DNA from: Craterilacuibacter sinensis
GTDB lineage: Bacteria; Pseudomonadota; Gammaproteobacteria; Burkholderiales; Chromobacteriaceae
DNA length: 64,000 nucleotides
Assembly (NCBI RefSeq): GCF_009831765.1
Contig: NZ_WSSB01000011.1
Coordinates: 43,558-107,557 of the forward strand
Direction of reading: 5' to 3'
A program made the translations under genes and the position numbers. Shown here piece by piece: positions 52,997-62,580 of the stretch. A model generated the notes under the pieces. The model was given only the letters and a program-made list of their open reading frames with translations. It made no database searches and was not told where the DNA came from. Positions within the stretch are counted from its first letter, which is position 1. Each line of letters opens with the position of its first letter.

Positions 52997-54140
52997 TTTT
53001 TCTCATCTTTCTGGGCGGCAGCTTCCAGATGGCGCTGCCATCAATGTCGATTTGGTAGGCGCGCAGTTCCAGCGATTTATCGCGGTCTGCACGCAAGATA
53101 CGTACCGGCAGGTTGGCAAAATCCGGTGCCAGCCAGTATTCGTTGACGTCGCCGTCTTTGCTGGCGCGCACCAGAGCCACGCGCATCCTGCCTTCATCGG
53201 TATCGTAGTCGGTCTCGCCAGCCGCCTTGAGCGGGTAGCTGTAAACCTTTTTGCCGGTGGTGATCTGGGTTGGCATATCGCCCAGATCGGCCCCGTTCAG
53301 TGCCAGCTGGAAAGCGAGGCTCAAGACATCTTGTGCGCCTTTTTCCAGCTGTGTGCTCTTGGCTTCCTTATCGCCATAGTCTAGACGCTGCGCGTCGTAG
53401 TCGAAGCGGGCATGTTCGCGCAGGGTATCGTTGCGAAATGCCTGGTAGCTGTCGGGGCGCAGGCCTTTCTTGCTGACCCGCCCTTCCGACAGATAACGCA
53501 GTGCCGGGCCAAACAGCCCCTTGATGCGGGCTTCTATCCGGTAGTTCGCGCCGGTGCGTTGCCAGACAATCTGTCCGCCGCCGACCATGGCTGCACCGTA
53601 ATAGGCGTGATAGTACAGGGTCGCCTGATCCGGGAAGCGCGTGATGGCGTTCTGCGGCTGCATATAGCCGGCGGGTGCCTCCTGCTTTGCTGCTTGTGGT
53701 GCGCTGGCCTCGGGTGCGCTGGCGTTCAGCTTGTCCAGCGCCGCCAGCGTTTCTGCCAGACGGGGCTGTGCCGGGCTTGCCGGTTTTGCCGGTTTCTTTG
53801 GCGCGCTGGGTTCATCCGGTACCAGGGCTTGCAGTTGCTGGGCTGCAGGTGCGGACGCTGCCTTTTTATTGTCGGGCTTGGCATCCTGTGTGGTGCTGTG
53901 GGCCGGCTTGGGCGCGGACTTTCGCGGTGCGAGTGCCGCCGTCGTTTTAGCTGCGCTTGCCTGTGCCTGCTGTGCATCGCTATCAGCGAGCTGCATTTTT
54001 TTCAGCGTCGCCGTGAGCGGGCGCAAAGCCTGTTCTTGCGGCACGGCCAAGGGCAACTGCCAGGCTTCGTGGCCTAGCAGCAGCAAATGGACAAACAGCG
54101 ACAGTGCGAGCGCTAGCAGCAAGGGGCGCAAGGCGCGCAT
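52986..54140 (-). CDS. DUF3108 periplasmic protein with long linker
   Basis: A 384-residue protein. A single membrane helix (about 5-25) anchors it; then comes a roughly 130-residue stretch rich in Ala, Lys, Pro and Gln (about 40-165), then a C-terminal DUF3108 domain from about residue 175 (LYYHAYYGAAMVGGGQIVWQR to the end). DUF3108 proteins have no settled function and are thought to be exported. It lies 6 bases after purN and overlaps rsmB, which looks like an operon with purine genes without an obvious functional link. Confidence 0.83.
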   Translation of the reverse strand: MRALRPLLLALALSLFVHLLLLGHEAWQLPLAVPQEQALRPLTATLKKMQLADSDAQQAQASAAKTTAALAPRKSAPKPAHSTTQDAKPDNKKAASAPAAQQLQALVPDEPSAPKKPAKPASPAQPRLAETLAALDKLNASAPEASAPQAAKQEAPAGYMQPQNAITRFPDQATLYYHAYYGAAMVGGGQIVWQRTGANYRIEARIKGLFGPALRYLSEGRVSKKGLRPDSYQAFRNDTLREHARFDYDAQRLDYGDKEAKSTQLEKGAQDVLSLAFQLALNGADLGDMPTQITTGKKVYSYPLKAAGETDYDTDEGRMRVALVRASKDGDVNEYWLAPDFANLPVRILRADRDKSLELRAYQIDIDGSAIWKLPPRKMRKNEN

Positions 54141-54146
54141 CGTGAT

Positions 54147-54785
54147 TTAGGGCTGCGGTGAGAGCAGGCTACCCGCCTGCTGCTGAGCCGTTACCGGCCT
54201 GATTACACGCTCATCGCATAGCGTGAATTGACCGCTGACAAAGTCGTGCACGGCGGCAGGGTAGAGCTGGTGTTCAACGGCCAGCGTACGCTGTGCCAGT
54301 GTCTGTGCCGTGTCGCCCGGCAAGATGGCGACGGCGCCTTGTGCCACGATGGGGCCGTGATCCAGTTCGGCTGTGACAAAGTGCACGGTGCAACCGGCAA
54401 GCATGCAGCCGGCGTCCAGCGCGCGCTGATGGGTATTCAGGCCGGTAAAAGCCGGCAGTAGCGAAGGGTGGACATTCAGCATCCGCCCCTGGTAATGGCG
54501 GGTAAATCCGGCGCTGAGTATGCGCATAAAGCCGGCCAGCACCACCAGGTCGGGCGCGAAGCTGTCGATTCTTTCGGCCAGTGCCGTATCGAAGGCTTCA
54601 CGGCTGGCAAAAGCCTTGTGGTCCAGCACTTCGGTATGGATGCCGCGTGTGGCGGCCCACGCCAGACCCGCCGCATCGGGGCGGTTGGAGATCACCGCTG
54701 CGATGTGTGCGCCGGGAATGCCGGCCTCGACAATGGCCTGCATATTGGAGCCGCGGCCGGAAATCAGGATAACGATATTTTTCAT
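54147..54785 (-). CDS. purN: Phosphoribosylglycinamide formyltransferase
   Basis: Third step of purine synthesis, using 10-formyl-THF; 212 residues. Substrate site GRGSNMQAI at about 10-18, catalytic NVHPSLLPAF with His108, and HFVTAELDHGPI with the catalytic Asp. It follows purM by 44 bases on the same strand, the common purMN order. Confidence 0.95.
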   Translation of the reverse strand: MKNIVILISGRGSNMQAIVEAGIPGAHIAAVISNRPDAAGLAWAATRGIHTEVLDHKAFASREAFDTALAERIDSFAPDLVVLAGFMRILSAGFTRHYQGRMLNVHPSLLPAFTGLNTHQRALDAGCMLAGCTVHFVTAELDHGPIVAQGAVAILPGDTAQTLAQRTLAVEHQLYPAAVHDFVSGQFTLCDERVIRPVTAQQQAGSLLSPQP

Positions 54786-54829
54786 GGTATGCCTGGCGGG
54801 AGCAGCGTACTGCCCCCGCCGTCAAGAGC

Positions 54830-55867
54830 TTAGCCGACCTGGGTCTGGTGTTCGTCGCCGTTACGCGCGGCAATATTGCCGATGCGGTAGACGGTTTCGC
54901 CTTCTGCAGCGAGCAAGGCGCAGGCCGCGTCTGCATGTTCGGCTGCCACGATAACTACCATGCCGATGCCGCAGTTGAAGGTGCGGTACATTTCCTGCGC
55001 ATCGACCTGACCTTTGTCTTGCAGCCACTGGAACAGTTTGGGCAACTCCCAGCTCTTGGCATCTATCTTGGCGACACAGTTTTCCGGCAGCACGCGCGGC
55101 GTGTTTTCGGTAATGCCGCCGCCGGTGATGTGCGCCATGCCCTTGACCGGCAATTCGGCCATCAACTTGAGCAAAGGCTTGACGTAGATGCGGGTCGGCG
55201 CAATTACTGCTTCGCGCAGGGTCTTGCCGTGTTCGAATTCGGCATCCAGATCAGGGGCCGCGCGTTCGATGATCTTGCGTACCAGGCTGTAACCGTTTGA
55301 GTGTACGCCGTTGGAGGCCAGACCCAGCACGATATCGCCCGGTGCAATCTCGCGTCCGGTGATGACTTTGCTCTTTTCTACCACGCCGACGGCAAAGCCG
55401 GCCAGATCGTATTCGCCGACCGGGTACATGCCGGGCATCTCGGCGGTTTCGCCACCGATCAAGGCACAGCCAGCCTGTTCGCAGCCCTGGGCAATGCCTT
55501 TGATGACATCGGTTGCTTGTGCAACATCCAGTTTGCCGCAGGCAAAGTAGTCGAGGAAGAATAGCGGTTCGGCACCTTGCACCAGAATGTCGTTGACACT
55601 CATGGCGACCAGGTCGATACCGACGGTGTCGTGGCGGTTCCAGTCGAAAGCGAGCTTGAGCTTGGTGCCGACGCCATCGGTGCCGGAAACCAGAACAGGT
55701 TCACTGAACTTTTTGGAGATTTCCACCAGTGCGCCAAAACCGCCGAGTCCACCCAATACTTCGGGGCGCATGGTGCGCTTGGCAAACGGCTTGATGTTCT
55801 CGACGAGCGCGTCGCCTGCGTCAATATCTACGCCGGCATCGCGGTAACTGAGGGACGTGGTATTCAA
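54830..55867 (-). CDS. purM: Phosphoribosylformylglycinamidine cyclo-ligase
   Basis: Fifth step of purine synthesis; 345 residues. The motifs [39 protein letters not shown] and [11 protein letters not shown] are intact. Divergent from the PerM-like gene; a small dyad CTTTCG-GCTGAA-CGAAAG (55909-55926) lies in the 84-base gap. Confidence 0.96.
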   Translation of the reverse strand: MNTTSLSYRDAGVDIDAGDALVENIKPFAKRTMRPEVLGGLGGFGALVEISKKFSEPVLVSGTDGVGTKLKLAFDWNRHDTVGIDLVAMSVNDILVQGAEPLFFLDYFACGKLDVAQATDVIKGIAQGCEQAGCALIGGETAEMPGMYPVGEYDLAGFAVGVVEKSKVITGREIAPGDIVLGLASNGVHSNGYSLVRKIIERAAPDLDAEFEHGKTLREAVIAPTRIYVKPLLKLMAELPVKGMAHITGGGITENTPRVLPENCVAKIDAKSWELPKLFQWLQDKGQVDAQEMYRTFNCGIGMVVIVAAEHADAACALLAAEGETVYRIGNIAARNGDEHQTQVG

Positions 55868-55951
55868 GATCGACTCGCTTTCTGCTAACGTGTTTGTTTT
55901 ACTTCGAACTTTCGGCTGAACGAAAGCGCGGGTATTTTAACCGAATAGACG

Positions 55952-57037
55952 ATGACGCGCTCTCATTACTCCTTCATCCCCTGGTTATCGGCACTGGCCG
56001 TGCTGCTGGCGCTGTTCTGGCTGGTCTCCAGCCTGTCCGGTGTACTGACGCCGTTTATCGTCGCCGCCATTCTCGCCTACATTCTTGATCCCATGGTCGG
56101 CTGGCTGGTGCGGCACCGTTTCTCGCGTGCGCTGGCCTCGTCTTTGGTGATGTTGGGTGGCATGCTGGTGCTGGTGACGCTACTGCTGGTGGTGGTGCCG
56201 ATGCTGATCGAGCAGGGACAGGCGCTGATGAGCCGGCTGCCGGCCTTTATCGATTTTATCCAGAACCGTTTTCTGCCGTGGCTGGATATGCGCTTCGGCA
56301 TCAAGATCGTGCTGAATGCCGAGAGCTGGCGCAACACCCTGTCAACCCAGGGGGGATTTTTCCGCAAGGCACTGGAACAATTGCTGCCGCAGCTGACGCA
56401 TGGCGGTGCCGTGCTGTTTAATTTTGTCTCCAATATGGTGCTGCTGCCCTTGCTGCTGTATTACTTTTTACTCGACTGGCCGCGCATGTGCCGCTGGGTG
56501 GCCGAGCTGGTGCCACGGCGCTGGGCGGCGGATGTGGCTTCGGTGTCGGGAGAGCTGGATACGGTGCTGGGCGAATTTTTGCGCGGCCAGCTGTCGGTGA
56601 TGCTGATCATGGCCAGCTTTTATGGCGGCGGCTTGCTGCTGGTCGGGCTGGATTCGGGGCTGGCCATCGGCATGGTGGCCGGTTTGCTGGTGTTTATTCC
56701 CTATCTGGGCGCTTTTGTCGGCCTGTTGCTGGCCACGCTGGCGGCGCTGTTGCAATACGATACCCTGAGCGGCCTGCTGATGGTGTGGGGCGTATTTGCC
56801 GCCGGCCAGACACTGGAGAGCTTTGTGGTGACGCCTTATCTGGTGGGGGAGCGTATCGGTCTGTCGCCTATGGCCGTGATCTTTGCCTTGATGGCTTTTG
56901 GCCAGCTGATGGGCTTTACCGGGGTACTGCTGGCCCTGCCTTTGGCGGCGATTGTGTTGGTTTTGGGACGAACCCTGATACGGCGCTATTTCACGACACG
57001 CTTCTATCAGCGTAAAATCCCCCGTCAACGCCCTTAA
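55952..57037 (+). CDS. AI-2E (PerM) family transporter
   Basis: A 361-residue inner-membrane protein with about eight membrane segments. The family pattern PYLGAFVGLLLATLAAL and the C-terminal PYLVGERIGLSPMAVIFALM, FGQLMGFTGVLLALPLAA are clear. The transported compound cannot be told; members export autoinducer-2 or act as sodium/proton exchangers. Its place next to purM and hda is conserved in many proteobacteria. Confidence 0.88.
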   Translation: MTRSHYSFIPWLSALAVLLALFWLVSSLSGVLTPFIVAAILAYILDPMVGWLVRHRFSRALASSLVMLGGMLVLVTLLLVVVPMLIEQGQALMSRLPAFIDFIQNRFLPWLDMRFGIKIVLNAESWRNTLSTQGGFFRKALEQLLPQLTHGGAVLFNFVSNMVLLPLLLYYFLLDWPRMCRWVAELVPRRWAADVASVSGELDTVLGEFLRGQLSVMLIMASFYGGGLLLVGLDSGLAIGMVAGLLVFIPYLGAFVGLLLATLAALLQYDTLSGLLMVWGVFAAGQTLESFVVTPYLVGERIGLSPMAVIFALMAFGQLMGFTGVLLALPLAAIVLVLGRTLIRRYFTTRFYQRKIPRQRP

Positions 57038-57059
57038 CGCCTTAGCCCAGATTGCAATT

Positions 57060-57734
57060 TTGGACCAACTCGTACTCGACCTTACGCCGACGCCCTTGCC
57101 CGGCTTTGACAATTTCCTTGCCAAGCGCAACCGCGAGATCATTTCGGCACTGACCGACACGGCCGGTGAACGCTTTATTTACCTGTGGGGCGAGCCCGGC
57201 TGTGGCAAGACGCATCTGCTGCAAGCCTGGATCGCTCATGCCGAGCGTACCGGCCGCGCATCCATCTATCTGGATGGCAAGGCCGAACATCTGCCCGATT
57301 TTGCCCGAGAGGCGAGCTTTATCGCCGTCGATCATGTCGATGATCTGGCGCCGGACGACCAGATCACGCTGTTTTCCATTTACAACTCCTTAAAAGAGTC
57401 GGGCGAAGGGCGTTTATTGATGGCGGGGCGCCTGCCGCCCATGCGTTTGCCGGTGCGCGACGATCTGCGTACCCGTCTGGGCTGGGGGCTGGTGTTCCAG
57501 GTCAAGGCCCTGTCCGATCAGGACAAGCTCGCCGCGCTTAAACAGCATGCCGCCGAGCGCCAGTTGTCCATTCCCGATGATGTGTTCCGTTATTTGCTGA
57601 CCCACTGGCGCCGCGATCTGGGCAGCCTTTTGGGGGTGCTGGATACGCTGGACCGTTATTCGCTGGCGCTGCAGCGCCCGATTACCGTGCCGCTGGTGAA
57701 AACCCTGTTGCAAACTACCCGGTCAGAACCATGA
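57060..57734 (+). CDS. hda: DnaA regulatory inactivator Hda
   Basis: A DnaA-related AAA+ protein that, with the sliding clamp, makes DnaA-ATP hydrolyse its ATP after initiation; 224 residues. The clamp-binding motif QLVLDL is at residues 3-8, which fixes the start at a TTG codon since no ATG is available before it. Walker A (GEPGCGKT) is at about 44-51. It overlaps the next gene by four bases. Confidence 0.92.
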   Translation: MDQLVLDLTPTPLPGFDNFLAKRNREIISALTDTAGERFIYLWGEPGCGKTHLLQAWIAHAERTGRASIYLDGKAEHLPDFAREASFIAVDHVDDLAPDDQITLFSIYNSLKESGEGRLLMAGRLPPMRLPVRDDLRTRLGWGLVFQVKALSDQDKLAALKQHAAERQLSIPDDVFRYLLTHWRRDLGSLLGVLDTLDRYSLALQRPITVPLVKTLLQTTRSEP

Positions 57735-58399
57735 ACCTTGCCCTTTTCGATCTGGACAACACCCTGATTGCCGGCGACTCCGATGTCGAGTGGCCCAAAT
57801 TTCTGATCAAGCGCGGCATTCTGGACGCGACGCATCATGCGCGCCATAACGACTATTTTTATGCGCAGTATCAGGCCGGCACGCTGGATATCTACGAATT
57901 CCTCGATTTCCAGCTGGAACCCTTGAGCCGTTTTTCCCGTGCCGAACTCGATGCACTGCACGCCGACTATATGGACGGGCATATCCTGCCGATTATTCCG
58001 CGCAAGGCGCGCGAACTGTTGGCTGCGCATCAGGCCAATGGCGATCAGATCGTGATCGTCACCGCCACCAACCGCTTTATTACCGGGCCGATTGCGCGTG
58101 AACTCGGGGTCACGGAGCTGATTGCGGTCGAGCTGGAAGAACAGGCCGACGGACGCTACAGCGGCAAACCGTCGGGCACGCCCAGCTTTAAAGAGGGCAA
58201 GATTACCCGCTTGAATGAATGGCTGGCGGCGCGTGGCCAGACGCTGGCAAGCTATGAACAGAGCTTTTTCTACAGCGATTCGCGCAATGATTTGCCGCTA
58301 TTGTCCATCGTCAGTCACCCGGTTGCAGTCGATCCCGATGATGTGCTGCGAGCGCATGCCCAGACGCATGGCTGGCCGGTGATCAGTCTGCGTTCTTGA
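57731..58399 (+). CDS. HAD-IB family phosphatase (SerB-like)
   Basis: A 222-residue HAD hydrolase. Motif I DLDNT with Asp7 and Asp9, motif II VTATN, motif III KEGK with SDSRNDLPLL. It belongs to the HAD-IB group that includes SerB and the CicA/MupP-type enzymes, but the substrate cannot be assigned. Coupled to hda by ATGA overlap. Confidence 0.87.
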   Translation: MNLALFDLDNTLIAGDSDVEWPKFLIKRGILDATHHARHNDYFYAQYQAGTLDIYEFLDFQLEPLSRFSRAELDALHADYMDGHILPIIPRKARELLAAHQANGDQIVIVTATNRFITGPIARELGVTELIAVELEEQADGRYSGKPSGTPSFKEGKITRLNEWLAARGQTLASYEQSFFYSDSRNDLPLLSIVSHPVAVDPDDVLRAHAQTHGWPVISLRS

Positions 58400-58407
58400 G
58401 TTAATCA

Positions 58408-58434
58408 GGCCGGCCCTTGCGCCGGCCTTTTTTA
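58408..58434 (+). terminator. Intrinsic terminator after the HAD phosphatase gene
   Basis: A perfect 7-bp stem (58408-58414 with 58421-58427), loop CCTTGC, then seven T. Confidence 0.88.
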
Positions 58435-58472
58435 TGGCAACTAACAATAAGGTCACTGACCAAAGGAGAAAC

Positions 58473-59339
58473 ATGGATAAGCTCAATGCCTTTCTCGAGC
58501 GTGCCGAGTCTTTGCTGGCGCGGCTGGAGCCTTTGCTGCCTCCTGCGCTGCCTTCACCGGACTGGACGGCCCCTGCATTTCGCTGGCGCCGCCAGGGGCT
58601 GGCCACCTGGCTGGAGCCGGTTTATACGCCGCACGGCATGCGTCTGGGCGACTTGCTGCACGTAGATACGCAAAAAGAGTCGCTGGTACGCAATACCCGC
58701 CATTTTCTCAAGGGGCGACCGGCTAATAATGTGCTGTTGACCGGTGCGCGCGGCACCGGCAAGTCGTCCCTGGTCAAGGCTTTGCTGTCCGAGTTTGCCG
58801 ACAAGGGCTTGCGCCTGATCGAAGTCGAGAAAACCCATCTGGCCGATCTGCCGCAAATTGTCGATTGTCTGGCCGGTCGTCCCGAGCGCTTTATCCTGTT
58901 TTGCGATGATCTGTCGTTTGAAGAGGGCGAGGATGGCTATAAGGCGCTTAAGTCGGCGCTGGATGGCGGCATCGCGCCGCGCGCCAGCAACTTGCTGATC
59001 TATGCCACCTCCAACCGCCGCCATCTTTTGCCCGAGCGCATGAGCGAAAACCGCGACGGCCGCTCGCCGGACGGGGAGATTCACCCGGGCGAGGCGATCG
59101 AAGAGAAGGTATCGCTGTCTGACCGTTTCGGCTTGTGGCTGTCGTTTTATCCTTTTGATCAGGATGCCTATCTGGCCGCCGCCGCCTCGTGGCTGGGCAG
59201 TTTCGGTCTGCCGTTTGACGGCCCGGCCGAGCGCGCTGCGCTGCAATGGGCACGCATGCGCGGCAGCCGCTCGGGACGCGTCGCCTGGCAATTTGCCTGC
59301 GACTGGGCCGGGCGCACGGTCAAGGAACGCAAGCTGTAA
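58473..59339 (+). CDS. DUF815 AAA-type ATPase
   Basis: A 288-residue P-loop protein. Walker A (GARGTGKSS) is at about 90-98 and Walker B-like ILFCDDLSF at about 142-150. The sensor-like LLIYATSNRRHLLP follows and the C-terminal region is helical. The DUF815 family is widespread next to mutT, and its function is unknown. AAAGGAGAAAC precedes the ATG. Confidence 0.88.
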   Translation: MDKLNAFLERAESLLARLEPLLPPALPSPDWTAPAFRWRRQGLATWLEPVYTPHGMRLGDLLHVDTQKESLVRNTRHFLKGRPANNVLLTGARGTGKSSLVKALLSEFADKGLRLIEVEKTHLADLPQIVDCLAGRPERFILFCDDLSFEEGEDGYKALKSALDGGIAPRASNLLIYATSNRRHLLPERMSENRDGRSPDGEIHPGEAIEEKVSLSDRFGLWLSFYPFDQDAYLAAAASWLGSFGLPFDGPAERAALQWARMRGSRSGRVAWQFACDWAGRTVKERKL

Positions 59340-59346
59340 GTCTCTT

Positions 59347-59368
59347 GCCCGCCCTTGGGCGGGCTTTC
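59347..59368 (+). terminator. Hairpin between the DUF815 and MutT-type genes
   Basis: GCCCGCC (59347-59353) pairs with GGCGGGC (59358-59364), then TTT. A weak terminator or attenuator 16 bases before the next start codon. Confidence 0.6.
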
Positions 59369-59383
59369 ACCCATAGAAGCCGT

Positions 59384-60301
59384 ATGCATTCCTCCAACAA
59401 AAAAATTATTCCCGTCGTCGCCGGTGCGCTGATGCGCGCCGATGGCGCTTTTATGCTGGGCTCGCGCCCGGCCGGCAAACCTTATGCCGGCTACTGGGAG
59501 TTTCCCGGTGGCAAGGTCGAACCCGGCGAGAGCCTGTTCGATGCGCTGGTGCGCGAGTTTAGCGAAGAGATGGGCATTACCGTCACCCAAGCCACGCCGT
59601 GGCTGACCCGGGTGCATCATTACGAACATGCTTCGGTCGAGCTGACTTTTTTCCGTATCTGGGCATGGGACGGCGAGCCGCAGTCCTGTGAAGGGCAGGC
59701 CTTCGCCTGGCAAATGCCGGGGCAAGAAACCGTGAGCCCCATGCTGCCGGCCAACGGCCCCATCCTTAAATCCCTCTCCTTGCCGGATTACTGCGTGCGC
59801 ACGTGTTCTAACCCCACTGACACGGCTGCGACGCTGGCCGCCTTGCCGGGGCGGGCCTTGCTGCTGGTGGATGAGCCGGCACTTGAGCGGCACGAGTTGG
59901 CCGCCTTGCTGCAGGCGCTCGCGCCTGACGTGCATGCCTCCGGTGGCTTGCTGCTGGCCAAGGCCGATCCGGCCTGGCTTACCGGGCTGCCGGTCGATGG
60001 CGTGCATTTGTCGCAGCAAGCCCTGGATACATTGACTGATCGTCCGGATTTTCCTTGGGTCGGGGCGGAGGTGGCGTCGCTGGCGGGTCTTGCGCGTGCG
60101 GGGGCCTTGGCGCTCGATTATGTGTGTGTGGCGCTTACCGCTACGGATACGGAGCCAGCCGGGCGCGAGCTGGGCACTTATCTGGCCGGATCGATTCCTT
60201 TGCCGGTATTTGCCGATGCGGGCGGTGCCGTGCTTGACCTGGATGCGGCGCGTACATATGGCGCGCATGGCGTGGTGTTGACGCAAGGAGGGATGCGATG
60301 A
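59384..60301 (+). CDS. MutT-type Nudix hydrolase fused to a thiamine-phosphate-synthase-like domain
   Basis: A 305-residue two-domain protein. Residues about 5-135 are a MutT domain with the Nudix box (GGKVEPGESLFDALVREF then SEEMGI), expected to remove 8-oxo-dGTP. Residues about 155-305 resemble ThiE/TenI TIM-barrel proteins (LLLAKADPAWLTGLPVDGVHLS), but the usual catalytic sequence is not clearly kept. This fusion is known in many proteobacteria; the role of the second domain is unknown. It overlaps the next gene by ATGA. Confidence 0.88.
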   Translation: MHSSNKKIIPVVAGALMRADGAFMLGSRPAGKPYAGYWEFPGGKVEPGESLFDALVREFSEEMGITVTQATPWLTRVHHYEHASVELTFFRIWAWDGEPQSCEGQAFAWQMPGQETVSPMLPANGPILKSLSLPDYCVRTCSNPTDTAATLAALPGRALLLVDEPALERHELAALLQALAPDVHASGGLLLAKADPAWLTGLPVDGVHLSQQALDTLTDRPDFPWVGAEVASLAGLARAGALALDYVCVALTATDTEPAGRELGTYLAGSIPLPVFADAGGAVLDLDAARTYGAHGVVLTQGGMR

Positions 60302-60720
60302 CGGCCAAGCGTAAAAAGCTCTTATTACTGGCGCTGGCTTTACTTGCCCTGGGTGCGATCAAGTTTGCCCTGATCCGCCATTATCTGCAGCAGGAGAAGA
60401 CGGCGCAGGCTGAGGTCTTGCAGTGTGATGTGCTGGCCGGTTGTGCCTTGCCTTCCGGCGGGATGGTGAAGTTCCGGCAGCCGCCCTTGGCTGGCCAGCC
60501 CTTTGTGATCGATATCAGCGGTGTGGGCAAGGCAGAACCCAAGGCCGAGTTCAGCATGGTCAGCATGGATATGGGGTTTAACCGTTACAGCTTTGTGTCT
60601 GAAGGGCAGAACTGGAGCGCCAATGTGCACCTGCCGGTTTGCGTCAGCGGCAGCAAGGATTGGCAAATGACCCTGCTGCTGGACGGGCGGCGTTACACCT
60701 TGCCGTTTGCCGTACGTTAA
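60298..60720 (+). CDS. Small membrane-anchored protein, possibly FixH/YtkA-like
   Basis: A 140-residue protein with an N-terminal membrane helix (about 7-25) and a periplasmic beta-rich domain. Two cysteines lie at about 43 and 48 and another near 113. The segment SMVSMDMGFNRYSF followed by WSANVHLPVC and WQMTLLLDGRRYTLPF has the order of strands seen in FixH/YtkA-like domains; this is inference only. Coupled to the MutT-fusion gene and followed by a terminator. Confidence 0.65.
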   Translation: MTAKRKKLLLLALALLALGAIKFALIRHYLQQEKTAQAEVLQCDVLAGCALPSGGMVKFRQPPLAGQPFVIDISGVGKAEPKAEFSMVSMDMGFNRYSFVSEGQNWSANVHLPVCVSGSKDWQMTLLLDGRRYTLPFAVR

Positions 60721-60727
60721 TGTGTTC

Positions 60728-60758
60728 AACGCCACCCAAGGATGGGTGGCGTTTTTTC
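60728..60758 (+). terminator. Intrinsic terminator after the 140-residue protein gene
   Basis: A perfect 10-bp stem (60728-60737 with 60744-60753) followed by T. Because of the A-rich other side it might also act weakly on the convergent ubiA transcript. Confidence 0.85.
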
Positions 60759-60767
60759 TGCTTCGCT

Positions 60768-61640
60768 TTAGCGCAGCAGATAGTCGGCAGCGATGCCGAG
60801 AAAGATCAGCAGCCCCACGCGGTTATTGCCCAGAAATGCCTGAAAACAGCGCTGGCGGTCACGGTCGCGGATGGCGAAATACTGACGGCTTACCAGCAGC
60901 GCAGCAAGGGTGGTCGCGGCGAAGTAGGGCAGGCCCATGTCCAGCATGCGGCCTAGCTGGAGCAGCAAGAGTATGAAGAGGGCGTGGCATACCATCACCG
61001 CCGCGACATCATGGCGGCCAAAGGTGATAGCCGAAGTCTTGATGCCGATTTTCAGATCATCCGGCTTGTCGACGATCGCATATTCCGTGTCATAGGCTAT
61101 GGTCCAGGCCATATTGGCAGCCAGTATCAGCCAGGCCACCGGCGGGACGGTGCCGCTTTGCGCGGCAAAAGCCATCGGAATGCCGAAAGAGAACGCCAGC
61201 CCCAGATAGGCTTGTGGCAGTGGGAAGAAGCGCTTGGTAAACGGATAAGTCGCGGCCAGAAACAGCGCCGGCAGGCTCATCGCCCACGTCAGCAGATTAA
61301 GCGGCAGAATCAGCAAAAATGCGGCGAAAGCCAGCGCGCCTGCCAGCAGCAGCGCTTCTTTTTCACTGACTGCGCCGCGGGCAAAGGGGCGGTGGCGGGT
61401 GCGTTCGACATGGGCGTCTATATGGCGGTCGGCGTAATCATTGATGACGCAGCCGGCCGAACGCATCAGGAAGGTGCCGGCGATAAAAATTGCCACAATC
61501 ATCCAGTCGGGGCGACCGTCGCCGGCTATCCACAAACCCCATAAGGTAGGCCAGAGCAAGAGCAGGGTACCGATGGGCTTGTCGGCACGCATCAGTTGCA
61601 GATAAACGGTGGCGCGCTCGCTCAGTCGCGTGCTTTGCAT
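60768..61640 (-). CDS. ubiA: 4-hydroxybenzoate polyprenyltransferase
   Basis: Membrane enzyme of ubiquinone synthesis; 290 residues with about eight membrane segments. Both Asp-rich motifs are present: NDYADRHID at about 68-76 and DKPDDLKIG at about 190-198. It starts at the last base of ubiC (TGATG), so the pair is coupled. Confidence 0.95.
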   Translation of the reverse strand: MQSTRLSERATVYLQLMRADKPIGTLLLLWPTLWGLWIAGDGRPDWMIVAIFIAGTFLMRSAGCVINDYADRHIDAHVERTRHRPFARGAVSEKEALLLAGALAFAAFLLILPLNLLTWAMSLPALFLAATYPFTKRFFPLPQAYLGLAFSFGIPMAFAAQSGTVPPVAWLILAANMAWTIAYDTEYAIVDKPDDLKIGIKTSAITFGRHDVAAVMVCHALFILLLLQLGRMLDMGLPYFAATTLAALLVSRQYFAIRDRDRQRCFQAFLGNNRVGLLIFLGIAADYLLR

Positions 61641-62173
61641 CAGGCCAGACTTTCGAGTTCGGGTAGGAAAATTTCGCTGACCAGCAAGGGCGCGTCATGC
61701 AGGGTAAACAGACAGCGCCGTGCCGGCAGTTGCTCTGCCTGGCTATGCGCTTGTACCAGTGCGTGCAATGCATCCGGTTGCTGCAGCGTATTGAAGCGCA
61801 AGGGACCGCGCACCAGTTGCGGCAAGCCGCCAAACAGGGTGAGCCCCAGAGAGCGGGATCCCCTGTCCAGCAGTGCAGACCACTGCGGGCAGGCGCTGCG
61901 GCATACGCTGCGTGCCATCACGACCGGTATTCCATCCAGTAGCAACAGCACATGGCGAGCATGGAGCACAGCGTGTGGGGCTATTCCTAGTAGCACCGCT
62001 TCCTGATCAAGTGCAGTATTATCTGATTGGAATAATACTTGAACATCAAAGCGTCGGCCGCTGGCGAGCAGGCGCTCGGTCAGCGAACCGGGTTCGCTCA
62101 GGCAGGCTGCGATGGCTGGGGTGGTGGCAGGCGGATGTTCCTGCCACATAAAGTCGGTAAGCATGGTGCGCAT
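61640..62173 (-). CDS. ubiC: Chorismate lyase
   Basis: Makes 4-hydroxybenzoate from chorismate, the first committed step of ubiquinone synthesis. 177 residues; an in-frame ATG at 62164 is an alternative start. The family is weakly conserved, but [18 protein letters not shown], the [20 protein letters not shown] strand and the final SEIFLPE agree. The gene context (ubiC-ubiA overlap) makes the call firm. Confidence 0.88.
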   Translation of the reverse strand: MRTMLTDFMWQEHPPATTPAIAACLSEPGSLTERLLASGRRFDVQVLFQSDNTALDQEAVLLGIAPHAVLHARHVLLLLDGIPVVMARSVCRSACPQWSALLDRGSRSLGLTLFGGLPQLVRGPLRFNTLQQPDALHALVQAHSQAEQLPARRCLFTLHDAPLLVSEIFLPELESLA

Positions 62174-62229
62174 TATGCCAAACGTGGCGCAGCCTTGTCG
62201 TGCGCCAGTACAAGCAAGAGGGAGGAAAA

Positions 62230-62580
62230 ATGCTGGAAATGGTGTTGTGGCTGATTGGCTACCAGCTATTGGGTGAGTTTATCGCGCACACTTTAGGTTT
62301 GCCGGTGCCGGGTGCCGTTATCGGCATGTTGCTGCTGTTTATCACCTTGTTGCTGCGCCGCTCGGTGCCGCGAGGCCTGCAGCAGCATGTGCCGGTCTTG
62401 TTATCCAATATGTCTTTGCTGTTTATTCCGGCTGGCGTGGGCTTGCTGGCATGGTGGCCCTTGTTGCAGGAGTCGGGCTGGCGCTTGCTGCTGGCGTTAG
62501 TGCTGTCAACACTCGTGCCTTTGCTATTGTCGGCTCTGGTATTGAAAACCCTGCTGGGCAGGCTAAGGGCGCGCGAATGA
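62230..62580 (+). CDS. lrgA: CidA/LrgA family protein
   Basis: A 116-residue membrane protein with about four hydrophobic segments and the holin-like family motif LPVPGAVIGMLLLF. GGAGGAAAA is directly before the ATG. LrgA-LrgB proteins influence murein hydrolase export and, in several species, pyruvate transport. Coupled to lrgB by ATGA overlap. Confidence 0.9.
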   Translation: MLEMVLWLIGYQLLGEFIAHTLGLPVPGAVIGMLLLFITLLLRRSVPRGLQQHVPVLLSNMSLLFIPAGVGLLAWWPLLQESGWRLLLALVLSTLVPLLLSALVLKTLLGRLRARE

